Shown: positions 34,770-44,020 of the stretch, piece after piece | Position numbering within the stretch: position 1 is the stretch's first letter | Layout of the letters: the number at the start of each line of letters is the position of its first letter | Source: Zygnema cylindricum | Taxonomy: Eukaryota > Streptophyta > Zygnematophyceae > Zygnematales > Zygnemataceae | Reading direction: 5' to 3' | NCBI GenBank assembly: GCA_037447655.1 | Contig: JBBHKE010002887.1 | Span: 124,001 to 188,000, forward strand | Length of the DNA: 64,000 nt | The notes under the pieces: model-generated | Seen by the model: only the letters and a program-made list of their open reading frames with translations | Told to the model about the DNA's origin: nothing | The model's database searches: none | Translations under genes and position numbers: made by a program

Positions 34770-37298
34770 CTAGTCAATCTTTAATTTCAGACCACACTTC
34801 TCCCTGCAAAAAATTAGCTTAGGGGAAGGCACAGGTTTGGTCATCATATCTGCTACCATCTCACTATCTGGTCTGTACTCTAAACTGATTATTTTGTTTT
34901 CTACTTTCTCTCTAACAAAGCTGAGTCTGATGTCCATGTGTTTGGCTCTAAAATGGTGTTTAGGATTGGCAGAAATAGCGATTGCTGCTTGATTATCACA
35001 AAATATTTTCTGCACACCACTCTTAAGGTGACCAAGCTCACCAAGCAAAGACTTGACCCACATCAATTCTTTTACAACAGAGCAAGAGGCCATATACTCA
35101 GCCTCCATGGTGGACTGAGCAATAACCTTTTGCTGTTTGCTACTCCAACAGCAAGCCCCATCACCCACATATAATACATATCCAGAAGTACATCTCCTCA
35201 TCGGAGCATCACCATAACTGGCATCACTCCAAGTAGTGATGTCAGTATTCTCCCCACCCAAATGCAACCATAGATCTCTAGTTCCTACCAAGTATCTAAG
35301 GACTCTCTTAGCTGCCTCCCAATCCTTCTTAGTGGGAGCATTTAGACTTCTACTCAGCACTCCTACAGCTGCAGCTAAATCCGGCCGGGTACAATTCATA
35401 AAATAGATTAGACTTCCCACTACTTGCCTGTAAGGAATAGTCTGCATGAACTTCTGTTCATCAGGAGATAATTCCTCGTCTAAGACTATGACTCCTTCTT
35501 CCTCACTCCCCTCACTTCCCTTCTTCAATTCCATTGGAGTTGTACAACTATTAGCTTTATCCATTTGAAATTTTTCAAGCATGTTCCCTATTGCTTCCTT
35601 TTGAGTCAATCTTATAATTTTTCTTTTTCGGTCTCTCTCTACTTGAATTCCCAAAATATATTTTGCTTCCCCCATATCCTTCATTTCAAATCTCCCCTTA
35701 AGATCGGTTTTCAGTTTATTAATTTTTTCCATTGATTTACTTAAAACAAGCAAATCATCAACATAAATTGCAATAAATATAAAACCTTCCTCATCTTCGA
35801 AAACATAGATTGAGTGATCTGAGCTGATCCGAATATATCCTAGACCGGTAAGAAACTCATCAAGCTTCTTATTCCACTGTCGGGGCGCCTGTTTCAAACC
35901 ATAAAGAGATTTAATCAGCCGGCATACCTTACTCTCCTCTCCTTCTTCCACAAACCCTTCGGGTTGTCGCATGAAGATCTCCTCTTCTAATTCTCCATGC
36001 AAAAAGGCTGTTTTGATGTCCATCTGGTGCACTTCCATGTCTTCCGCCGCTGCTAAACTGAGAAGTATGCGGACGGAGGGAAATCTGACCACCGGGGCAA
36101 AGGTTTCCTCGTAGTCAATTCCTTCCTTTTGTGTAAATCCCTTTGCCACTAATCTGGCCTTGTAGCGCTCGATTGTGTTATCTGGGTTCAGTTTTAGTTT
36201 GAAAATCCACTTACAACCGATTGGTTTTCGGTTAGGTGGACAGTCCACCAGCTCCCAAGTATCGGCTGCCATGATTGAAGCCATCTCCTCATTGATGGCT
36301 GTCTTCCACCGGTTTCTTTCTGGACAAGTCATCGCCTCTCGATAAGTTTGAGGTTCAACTTGATGAGATTGTTTAGTTACCTTGTTATTAACCTGTTTTT
36401 CTTGCAGTCTTTTGCTACTTCTCCTCCCTCCCTCAAAATCTGAGGCCGGAATAGATGGTTCTCGTTGATTCTTTCGAACAAACTCGGCTTCTCCCCTATC
36501 CCTTGATTCCGAATCAATTTCCACCACGTCTTCCGCTTCAAGTAGAGTTGTCACTGGAGTTTCCACAGCCGAGTCCTTTTCGGTCTGATTTGTTCCTGCA
36601 AGAATGTCATCGTCTCTAAAACCTGGATAGTTAGGAAGCTCAAAGTCATCAGAATTTTCTGACTCAAATCTGATTTTTACTGACTTTGTATATTTGAAGG
36701 GATCCACAGACTTTCCTTCATCCATAACTACTAGATGCTTTACTAAGATTATATCTTCTCTTTTTAGATCATAAACTCTATATCCTTTAACATCCTCATC
36801 ATATCCTAATAAGTATCCCGGTTTTCCTTTAGGATCTAGCTTCCAATTGGACCGATCAGTATCTAGACTGAATACTTGACTGCCGAAAACCTTTAAATGA
36901 GATAAGTCTGGTTTCCGGCCTGTCCATCTCTCATAAGGTGTTTGATCTTTTATACCTGAAGTAAGAACTCTATTTTTGAGGTAATTAGCACAGTTCATTG
37001 CTTCTGCCCAAAACCTTTTTCCTATCTTCTTATCCGACAACATACTTCTAGCACTATCACTTAGTGTTCTATTTAACCTTTCAGCTACCCCATTCTGTTC
37101 CGGATTTTCTGGAACTGTCTTTTGGTGTTGAACCCCATCTTCCCTCAAAAAATCCTCAAACTGGTTAGAAGTATACTCTCCACCATTGTCACTCCTTACT
37201 CTCTTGATTGGAGTTTCATGGAGTTTTTCGCTCCATGCTTTATATTGTCTAAAACAATCCTCAGCCTCTGACTTGTTTTTCAAAAAATATACTCGGGA
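34770..37298 (-). CDS. C3 pol: integrase core, reverse transcriptase, RNase H
   Basis: An open stretch of 837 codons from the first Met after the stop at 37299-37301. Domains in order: integrase core with V-R-S-D-N-G-G-E-Y and P-E-Q-N-G-V-A-E-R-L-N-R (37080-37190); a linker rich in Asp/Glu; reverse transcriptase with G-C-K-W-I-F-K-L (about 36205), M-D-I-K-T-A-F-L-H-G (about 36010), Y-G-L-K-Q-A-P-R-Q-W (about 35890) and the catalytic Y-V-D-D (about 35760); RNase H with T-W-S-D-A-S-Y, S-T-M-E-A-E-Y and C-D-N-Q-A-A-I. All catalytic residues I can check are present. It would normally be made as part of the gag-pol polyprotein, so the upstream stop should prevent production unless read through. 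Confidence 0.93.
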   Translation of the reverse strand, partial: SRVYFLKNKSEAEDCFRQYKAWSEKLHETPIKRVRSDNGGEYTSNQFEDFLREDGVQHQKTVPENPEQNGVAERLNRTLSDSARSMLSDKKIGKRFWAEAMNCANYLKNRVLTSGIKDQTPYERWTGRKPDLSHLKVFGSQVFSLDTDRSNWKLDPKGKPGYLLGYDEDVKGYRVYDLKREDIILVKHLVVMDEGKSVDPFKYTKSVKIRFESENSDDFELPNYPGFRDDDILAGTNQTEKDSAVETPVTTLLEAEDVVEIDSESRDRGEAEFVRKNQREPSIPASDFEGGRRSSKRLQEKQVNNKVTKQSHQVEPQTYREAMTCPERNRWKTAINEEMASIMAADTWELVDCPPNRKPIGCKWIFKLKLNPDNTIERYKARLVAKGFTQKEGIDYEETFAPVVRFPSVRILLSLAAAEDMEVHQMDIKTAFLHGELEEEIFMRQPEGFVEEGEESKVCRLIKSLYGLKQAPRQWNKKLDEFLTGLGYIRISSDHSIYVFEDEEGFIFIAIYVDDLLVLSKSMEKINKLKTDLKGRFEMKDMGEAKYILGIQVERDRKRKIIRLTQKEAIGNMLEKFQMDKANSCTTPMELKKGSEGSEEEGVIVLDEELSPDEQKFMQTIPYRQVVGSLIYFMNCTRPDLAAAVGVLSRSLNAPTKKDWEAAKRVLRYLVGTRDLWLHLGGENTDITTWSDASYGDAPMRRCTSGYVLYVGDGACCWSSKQQKVIAQSTMEAEYMASCSVVKELMWVKSLLGELGHLKSGVQKIFCDNQAAIAISANPKHHFRAKHMDIRLSFVREKVENKIISLEYRPDSEMVADMMTKPVPSPKLIFCREKCGLKLKID

Positions 37299-39104
37299 TT
37301 ACCGAGACCAATCATCAGTTATAGTCATCATAAATCTCTTCCCCCCCGGTGAGGGCACTCTAGCCGGTCCCCAAATATCTGTGTGTACTAGATCTAGAAG
37401 TTTTTCTCCCTTGTAGGTGGCTGTTTTTGGAAAGGGTAATCTGTGTGCTTTACCTTGAGCACACCCACTACAATCACTTATATCATCACTCTCACTGAAC
37501 TGAATCCCTTCCACCACTCCCATCTTTTTCATCTCTCTTAACTTATCTAGATTCACATGCCCAAGCCTCTTATGCCACATCATAATATCATGAACACCAG
37601 CATAATAAAGTTTCTTCGTTTCATTACTTAAGATCAGCCTAAACATCCCATGGCTACCTTTCTCAGCAATGAAATAGACATCCTCCTCAAAACTAGCAGT
37701 AAAGACTCCTTCCCTAGTGCTAGTGAAAAAACCCTTATCATCTAATACTAATGTAGAGATAAGGTTTTTGTTCAGCTCCGAAATAAACAATACATCGGAG
37801 AATGTTAATATGAATGTCTTTCCTTCTACTAACACTTTCAGATCTACCGATCCTACAAGAGTAGTGGTCACTATCCTCCCATCCCCGTACTCTATCTCTA
37901 CAGTTGGAATATTTCTTATCTTAGTGAACAGGTGCCTATCCTTACACATGTGCATTGAGGCACCTGAATCTATAATCCAGCCTGCTTCACCTTTCAATCC
38001 ACCGTAAGCACATTTCTGCCTTCGTGGAATTTCAACCTCAGTTTTCGCCTCCAACTCCTCATCCAAAAGGAGCTCATCGTCCTCGTCCTCGGATTCCGCC
38101 TCAAGTACCTGTGTGACAAGGGCCTTTTTCTTTCCTCTCGGGGTACCACCGGTCTGCCCCTCCTTTAACCGAAGCTCGGTTAGCTTGGTGTACTCTGCCA
38201 TATAGTGCCCCGGTTTCTTACAAAAATGACATAAACCTTTGGGAGCCCTTGGTTCGAACTCGCTAACCTGTTTTTTCTGCTCCCTACCCCCATAGTTTCC
38301 GACTGGTTTCCGAGAATCCTTGTTCCTCCAATCGGTCGCTGTTGCCAAGGCTTGGCCACTCTTTCCTCCCCTTCGAATCTCAATCGTATTCTCTCGAACG
38401 AGAATCATCCCTACCACTGAGTTCCATATCCACCTTGAGTCCGGCAAGTCCTGCACACGGTTGAATATGTTCTCGAACTCATCAGGAAACTTCATTAGTA
38501 AACAGTTAACTTTTTCTTTTTCACTAAAAACTTTACCCGCACTCTCTAGCTCCATGAAGAGTGTAGCAAGCTCATTGCAAAAATCCAACATATTTCCCCC
38601 TTTGTATACATACTCCTTAACTTTCTGATCAGCCAACTGTTGTTGCTGAATCGTACCACTTCGGTACATCTCTATGAGAGCCATCCAAAGATCGGATGCC
38701 CTCTCTACCTGCAAATGAGGACATGCAAGTCCTTGAGTGAGATGGCGTAGGATGAAGTGCTTTGCCGCCATATTGTTGAAGTCCCAGGTTTCAGTATCAT
38801 TCTCCTCGTTCCTCGGAATAGGTGACATGAATGCTAAACCAGTTGCTATTGGTAAGGTCGCCTCCTTCTCCTTTCCTTTGTCCACCACCTCTCCTTCCTT
38901 TATTTCCTCCGTTGAAGGTGAATCCTCTTTCCTGGTGAATCTGCTTCCTTTAAACCCTGGAGGAATTCCAAGACTTGATGGACGCCCCAATCGTCCACTC
39001 ACTATCCCCCAAAACCTTATTTCGCATAGAGCTCCTATCATCATACTTTCCCAGTATATGAAGCCAGTTCCATTAAAGATTGGTACCCTAGAGGGTGGGC
39101 CCAT
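37299..39104 (-). CDS. C3 gag, protease and integrase N-terminus
   Basis: The likely start is ATG 39104-39102, which lies inside the primer-binding site, giving a protein beginning M-G-P-P-S-R-V-P. The gag domain spans roughly 39100-38300. The zinc knuckle C-H-F-C-K-K-P-G-H-Y-M-A-E-Y (about 38190-38235) has Tyr for the last Cys. The protease site is W-I-I-D-S-G-A-S (about 37955-37980). The integrase zinc region has H-K-R-L-G-H and C-S-G-C-A-Q-G-K. It ends at TAA 37299-37301, directly after D-D-W-S-R, inside the integrase core; pol continues in the same frame, so this is a point nonsense change. Confidence 0.93.
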   Translation of the reverse strand: MGPPSRVPIFNGTGFIYWESMMIGALCEIRFWGIVSGRLGRPSSLGIPPGFKGSRFTRKEDSPSTEEIKEGEVVDKGKEKEATLPIATGLAFMSPIPRNEENDTETWDFNNMAAKHFILRHLTQGLACPHLQVERASDLWMALIEMYRSGTIQQQQLADQKVKEYVYKGGNMLDFCNELATLFMELESAGKVFSEKEKVNCLLMKFPDEFENIFNRVQDLPDSRWIWNSVVGMILVRENTIEIRRGGKSGQALATATDWRNKDSRKPVGNYGGREQKKQVSEFEPRAPKGLCHFCKKPGHYMAEYTKLTELRLKEGQTGGTPRGKKKALVTQVLEAESEDEDDELLLDEELEAKTEVEIPRRQKCAYGGLKGEAGWIIDSGASMHMCKDRHLFTKIRNIPTVEIEYGDGRIVTTTLVGSVDLKVLVEGKTFILTFSDVLFISELNKNLISTLVLDDKGFFTSTREGVFTASFEEDVYFIAEKGSHGMFRLILSNETKKLYYAGVHDIMMWHKRLGHVNLDKLREMKKMGVVEGIQFSESDDISDCSGCAQGKAHRLPFPKTATYKGEKLLDLVHTDIWGPARVPSPGGKRFMMTITDDWSR

Positions 39105-39108
39105 AACC
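39094..39108 (-). other. C3 primer-binding site, half-tRNA type, containing gag ATG
   Basis: The minus strand reads GGTTATGGGCCCACC immediately after the LTR. It is complementary to GGTGGGCCCATAACC, the anticodon stem-loop stretch of plant initiator tRNA-Met, not to the tRNA 3' end. The ATG in it starts gag. Confidence 0.85.
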
Positions 39109-40157
39109 TGAAACTCTAAGACCTCCATAAGTCCTCAGAGTGGACAGCTTCCAAGAAGCCTCTAGGATAATCCTGACCCCTTTGTGTTTAAGCAAAAATA
39201 ACTGCCACCCTGGCAGACAAAAACTCTGACCAACTTCACCCCTGTGAAGACAAGACTCCCCTGAGTCGATAGCAAAAAGAATCTCTGAATTTGCTCCCCT
39301 TAGCAGTAAGTTATAGAGGGTCAAAGTTGACCTTTTGTACAGAAGCTCTCTGGGAGAGGGGGTCCTATCTTCTAATTTATTTAAGTCCTATCTCTCTCAC
39401 AGACTCTATCTACTGATGTACGGAACCAATCAAAATTGAGTTCCGTACGTAAAAGTATATCTGCCGGTGTACTTTATGTATGGACATTGTACGACATGGC
39501 CAAAATGTCGACACATGTCAAATCCGGATTCGGTGCCATAATCTCCGGAGATTCCACAATCCAACGGAATTTCGCCACGCGTCATCCGATGTGGCGATGG
39601 CCACAAACCGCCGAAATCTTCCTCCGCGATCTCGGTGCTAATCCCGGCCGTCCGATTAAATTCGGCTTTAATCGTGGCCGTAATAAATACATGCGCGGTA
39701 TTTGTTTCATTTACGAAACAAATGCGCGGTACTGATTTTTGTCCGTACCGTAAGTCGTACATTATATATTACTGGATCTATGTATCCCGTAATTAATTTC
39801 AGTTAAATGGTTTATCGCACGTATGCATATTTAAATAAATATCAAACTATATGCTATGTAACACTACCGCTAGACTTAACGGCTAAGGCTATCCGCTAAT
39901 TTCTGACTGCCGGCCGGTAGGTACAAGGATCAAATCCTGCCGCCGGCACATACCTTTTAATTAAATAAATAAACCCTAATATAAAATTCCCGTAAACCTC
40001 AGGATAGCCAAGGTAGCCATGGCTCTAGCTTCCTCTCCAATTTCTCAGTGACTGCGACAAGTTTGAGAGTTGGAGAGAGAAGTTAGAGATAGACTGCCTC
40101 GACTTCTATATTTCTTTTCAGACCTAGAAAATACTAATAAAACCATTAGTTTCTACA
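39109..40157 (-). repeat. C3 5' LTR
   Basis: 1049-bp partner of 33708-34756 with only scattered substitutions visible. The tRNA-like segment is at about 39870-39951. Confidence 0.95.
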
Positions 40158-40160
40158 TCT

Positions 40161-41428
40161 ATGGCGTCATCGTCCTCTCCACCACCGAAAAGGAGGAGAC
40201 TCGTAGGAGTGGGACAAGGAGATGCGAACCGTCCCGAGAGATTGTTAAGGGCGGCGGAGGCCATGGTAGAAGCAAGCAGGCGAAGAGAAGTGGAAGTGAG
40301 ACGGAACCCGAGGAAACCGCCAGTAGCGAGGCAGGACAGGGAGAGACCAGTGGAGGGGAGGGGTTAGAAAACTCACAAGACCCAGAATATACCCCAACCC
40401 GGGAAGGGGATCAGGAATTCAAGGAAGATCATGAGCTATCGGAGGCGGAAGAACCAGAACGAGAACCAACGCCTCCGCCAATTGAGGAGCGCGCCTCAGA
40501 TCTAGAGGTGATGCGAGACCCAAATAAAGAGAGTACCGCGGACGAGCAGTCGTCTGAAAGCGCAGAAAACAAGGCAGAGGCACAATACCCCAGTGGCGAC
40601 GATGTGTTTCTCCTGCGAGGGAACCCAAGTGATCCGGAGGACGAAAGTGAACAGCGAAAGGAAATTCCCGACTATCTCTTCCCACTACCGGTCGACACGA
40701 AGCATCCGGACCTCGCCTTCAGCTTTGCCAAAAGGTTTTATTGGAACCCCTCGGAGTGGCCCGAGGAGTGACGTATAGGGAAGCCTGGAGATCCTATCCG
40801 TATTCCTGCCGACGTTCGGCCACACCCAATGTGGAATTTCATGCGGACAAAAGACCTGGGAAATAATCATAAGGGTTATATGCAGCTAAATCCTCACGCC
40901 TTACCACTCGTGGAAGTGGTAGAGGACAACTACAGGTACAGGATTGATGTTCCCAGGTTACTCCGTCATTATCACCCCTGGGATGTGTGCCTCCATGACA
41001 TAATCTCTAGAGCGGAGGTCACTCGTGAGGTACGCGCACTCAAGCTGGCTCGAAAGAATGCGCTGCATCGGGCCCAAGCTGCAAGGAAACACGTGTCCTT
41101 TAAATTACGGAAGGTACCTTGGTGGGAACCAGCGAACGAACAAGCGCAGGGAGTTCCCTCGGTGGCTGAACCCGAAGAACCCCGAATTCCGGCAACCGCG
41201 GAGCCTGCACATGCGGTCGTTCCGCCGCGAACCGTATTACCCGAAGTTGTACCCGAGGAAGGAGAAGATCGGGTTCGGGAGCAAATCACTCGAAGGCGAT
41301 TGGCAGCGGCAGATCATCATATTGCGTTGCTTGAGACCCGATGTGAACAGCTCCAAAATCAACTCGACGCCTTTCGCCAGGAATTCGAGGAGTATCGCGA
41401 GGAAACATACGACATACTCCGGCAGTAA
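40161..41428 (+). pseudogene. G1 accessory ORF3, unknown function, conserved in G2
   Basis: Located between integrase and the 3' LTR of G1. ATG 40161 lies just after the C3 target duplication and begins M-A-S-S-S-S-P-P-P-K-R-R-R-L, a basic nuclear-signal-like start. After a frame change near 40330 comes a long acidic Glu/Ser/Pro-rich region, then a TGA at 40769-40771 within one continuous frame. A folded-looking block follows (H-P-M-W-N-F-M near 40830; L-L-R-H-Y-H-P-W-D-V near 40960; L-H-D-I-I-S-R; A-R-K-H-V-S-F-K-L-R-K) and a heptad-like coiled coil at the end (E-T-R-C-E-Q-L-Q-N-Q-L-D). G2 has the matching block at 49499-49970. I know no family for it. Candidates are a structural or envelope-position protein, or a capture. 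Confidence 0.65.
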
Positions 41429-41473
41429 TAGTTTCCCTGAGTAAATCTAGGTTCAGCGGGACACAGAATCCTT

Positions 41474-41485
41474 AGTGGGAGGCAC
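41474..41485 (+). other. G1 polypurine tract
   Basis: AGTGGGAGGCAC precedes the 3' LTR; the same sequence precedes the 3' LTR of G2 on the other strand. Confidence 0.7.
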
Positions 41486-41976
41486 TGTAACAGGGTTACA
41501 GAGTTGGGTACTTAGTGGCTATGGCTAGGCTGCTATAGTTGCGATTCTAGAGCAGCGCAGCTGTGATTCTAGACCAGCGCAGCATAGCAGCGTAGCAGCG
41601 TAGCAACTTAGCGGCGTAGCAACTTAGTAGCGCAGCAGCGTAGCAACGCAGGATAGCAACGCCGCAGAATGTAGATTGAGCTGTATAGTTCTAGAAGGAA
41701 GTTATGGATAGTTCTCGGTTGACCGTGAAGGTCCACGTGTACAGCTGTACAGTACTAGGATGATTAGCAGTTAGTTAGTTTAAATAGTCGAGTAGACCTT
41801 GTGAATAGGGACCAGAAGTAGACCTATACAGCGAGTGCAACCTTGTACTCTCTTTCCAGCAATAAAGCGCAACCTTGTCTGTTAGTACTGTGTGCTCGTA
41901 CTGTTGCTACGGGAAGATCCTTGGTGTTTCCGCTATGCATTGTGACGTGTTGTGGTGTATTGTTGCCTCTGTTACA
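41486..41976 (+). repeat. G1 3' LTR
   Basis: 491 bp, partner of 26936-27426, followed by the target duplication ATCTA. Confidence 0.95.
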
Positions 41977-41981
41977 ATCTA

Positions 41982-42664
41982 TCTTATAGTCTACACTGTT
42001 TTCCTTGTTTATTGTTGAGCTGACTATGGGTTCTTCCTCTTTGGTCTATAGCTTGACAACAATTTCTATTGGTTTCAGGGCCGTCCTAATTGAGTGGATG
42101 CCCTGATCTTTCCTGTTGCTATTGTTGTGACTATTGATCCTTCGTGGTTGCTTGTGCTTTTGTTACTTGTCTGACTCATCTTTCGGCCCTGTCTAATCTA
42201 CTGTGACATGCAGATTATGAGTGGAGATCTGTGGAGAAGTGCCCGTTGTGGTATCAGAGTTTTTCAAAACTCCATCTCCTTGTGGTCCTCCTTGGTCATC
42301 TGTTGCACCTGCACCTACACAATGGTGAGTCTTAACCTGAGTGTCTTGTTTTATCTGCTCCTCTGAGGGGCAAATTTTCCTTGCACATATTGTTGACTTC
42401 TTCTCACGTGTTCTTTGCTGCTGTTTTGAACATCTGTCTGCTCTTTGCTGACTCGTTTATTTTCTTGTAGTCCTTATTAGTAATGTCGATAACTCTCAGT
42501 GTGGTAGGAATCTTGATGCTATATGATATGTCCTCGCCATCCTATACTTTGTCGATTCTGACATTCTTCTTTTTGTTGGTGTTTGCAAGATTTGCTACCC
42601 TTGTCACGCACCTCGCATAGGTGGTCAGGTGTGGGCGTGTTGACTCCTTGAAGATCTTGAGGCG
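41982..42664 (-). other. Q interior between protease and G1 insertion
   Basis: Internal sequence of Q without a recognisable pol domain. It rejoins the 24314-26935 part when G1 is removed. Many stops occur on the minus strand. Confidence 0.5.
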
Positions 42665-43414
42665 CTATAGTCGGTCGCCTCTTCTCTTTCCTTCCGCCAA
42701 TAGTGAGCCGTTTCTGGTAAGCTCTACTTTCCCGTTTTCCCAATTAGAAGAGATGCCAATGGTTAGGGCTTGACTAATAGAATATATGTTGTGGAGTGAG
42801 TCTGGGACAAAGTGAACGTTTGTGAGGGTTCTTTCTAGCCTTTTCCCTTTTACTACGATGTCTATGGTGATGTTGCCTATGCCTTGAGCTTGTAAGGTCC
42901 TACCATCTACCATCAATACTCGTTTGGGTGAGATGCTTCTGAAAGATGTGAAGTGTTCTCTCGTGAATGTTATGTGTGTTGGGGTAGTAAAATCTATGAT
43001 CCAGTCATGGTCTAAAGGTTTTGTGATGGAAATTGTCATTTTTGTGAGCATTTCTCTACCTCTCTCTATGGTTCTTTCCTTATCCTCTTCGGCTCGTTTG
43101 TAGCGTGAAGCCAATGCCTCCCACACACTCCATGAGTTTCTCAACCTCACCATATCTGCCAGTTCGTTATCTGCTTAAAGATATTTGAATTGGCGTATGA
43201 TTACCCACTTTGCTTGAATCTCTCTTAGATCCCAAATCTCCATTGAATCATACTCATCCTTTGTCTATGCTCCCTTTGATGCAGGTACAGGCCGCAACTC
43301 CTCTCGGGTGATGATTCCCAAGAAGCTTCTCTCCTCGAGCAATCAGGTTACTCGTATTTTCCACTCTTCGTAGTCCCATACCTTGAATCTATCTAATGGC
43401 CACTGTGGGCCCAT
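42665..43414 (-). pseudogene. Q gag and protease-like domain
   Basis: Starts at ATG 43414-43412 inside the primer site (M-G-P-Q-W-P-L-D-R-F) and runs in one frame with stops near 43349, 43267 and 43178. The gag part includes W-K-I-R-V, W-D-L-R-E-I-Q-A-K-W and S-W-S-V-W-E-A-L-A-S-R-Y, typical of copia gag. The protease-like block reads W-I-I-D-F-T-T-P-T-H-I-T (about 42985-43010) where D-S-G-A-T is usual, followed by L-T-N-V-H-F-V-P and L-H-N-I-Y-S-I-S. No integrase core or reverse transcriptase follows. The catalytic Asp is there but the S-G is not, so activity is doubtful. Confidence 0.75.
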
Positions 43415-43418
43415 AACC
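43404..43418 (-). other. Q primer-binding site, half-tRNA type, containing gag ATG
   Basis: The minus strand reads GGTTATGGGCCCACA next to LTR sequence at 43419. Same site as in C3 and P, with the gag ATG inside. Confidence 0.8.
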
Positions 43419-43570
43419 TGATGCTTTTGGACAACCATCTAAGCCATCAGAGGAATCCCCCGCAGCCAGAGGAATCCCTCGCAGCCGCAGCCACAGACAG
43501 ATTATTTGACTTAGCGCAAGCAATCACTAGATGGACATTGAGATAGATCACAGAGGTTTTTTCGACCGCT

Positions 43571-43662
43571 AACATGCCGAGAGTCGACAAGCTGGGCCTC
43601 ACAAACACCATCTACACTTTTGAAGTCGTAGCCGTGCTGTTGCAATACTGGCATCCGCGGTA
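43571..43662 (+). pseudogene. Second germin-like fragment, inside Q LTR region
   Basis: Encodes P-R-V-D-K-L-G-L-T-N-T-I-Y-T-F-E-V followed by L-L-Q-Y-W-H-P-R and TAA. The first block matches the fragment at 10579-10635. W-H-P-R would fit the start of the histidine motif in cupin box 1 of germins. It is too short to be functional. Confidence 0.45.
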
Positions 43663-43664
43663 AC

Positions 43665-44020
43665 GGGGGGGAGGGAGGGAAGGGAGGGAGGGAGGGAGGG
43701 AGAGGGAGAGGGCAAAGGAGAAGGGAAGGGAGATGGAGAGGAAGAGATATCTGGCAATCACGGTGAGAGGGAGGGGAGGGATAGCAAGAGGAAGAGGGAG
43801 AAGGAGAGAGACATGGAGAAGGAGAGGTATTTGACATCCACATTAAGAGAGAGGGGATGGAGAGAGGGAGAGGGAGGGGTAGCAGGCATCAATAGTAATA
43901 GAGGGCGGAATGAGAGAGAGAAAGAGAGACGGAGAGGGGAAAGGGGGGCGGGAGGAAGCTGACATCCACGGTAATTGTGAGAAAGAGAGAGGAAGTGGGG
44001 TGAGGGCGAGGGATAGGGAG
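43665..44020. repeat. Purine-rich (GGGA/GAGA) tract
   Basis: GGGAGGGA and GAGAGAGG runs with short interruptions. Open frames across it are low-complexity artefacts. Parts alternate with AATCACGGTGAGAG and CCACATTAAGAGAG, suggesting an irregular repeat of about 60-80 bp. Confidence 0.85.

Larger units (their letters stand above)
33708..40157 (-). mobile_element. Ty1/copia LTR retrotransposon C3, nearly intact
   Basis: A 6450-bp element. Both LTRs are 1049 bp (33708-34756 and 39109-40157), begin TGAAACTCT and end TTTCTACA. The exact duplication TCTAT flanks it (33703-33707 and 40158-40162). Gag, protease, integrase, reverse transcriptase and RNase H lie in one frame of about 1450 codons broken by one stop at 37299-37301. 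The primer site matches the anticodon region of initiator tRNA-Met. It inserted into G1 just upstream of ORF3 and is the best preserved element here, with LTRs that look very similar, suggesting recent insertion. Confidence 0.97.
26936..41976 (+). mobile_element. Ty3/gypsy LTR retrotransposon G1 with two nested insertions
   Basis: Both LTRs are 491 bp (26936-27426 and 41486-41976), start TGTAAC and end GTTACA, and are flanked by the exact duplication ATCTA (26931-26935 and 41977-41981). The order gag, protease, reverse transcriptase, RNase H, integrase defines gypsy. An additional ORF lies before the 3' LTR. Removing the solo-LTR-like insert (29274-30595) and copia C3 (33708-40157) leaves an element of about 7.3 kb. 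Several stops and frameshifts inactivate it. It inserted into element Q. Confidence 0.95.

Noticed and set aside
39430-39762. Paired open frames of about 100 codons on both strands (also at 34029-34361)
   Set aside because: They lie inside the C3 LTRs and mirror each other; LTR sequence explains them.
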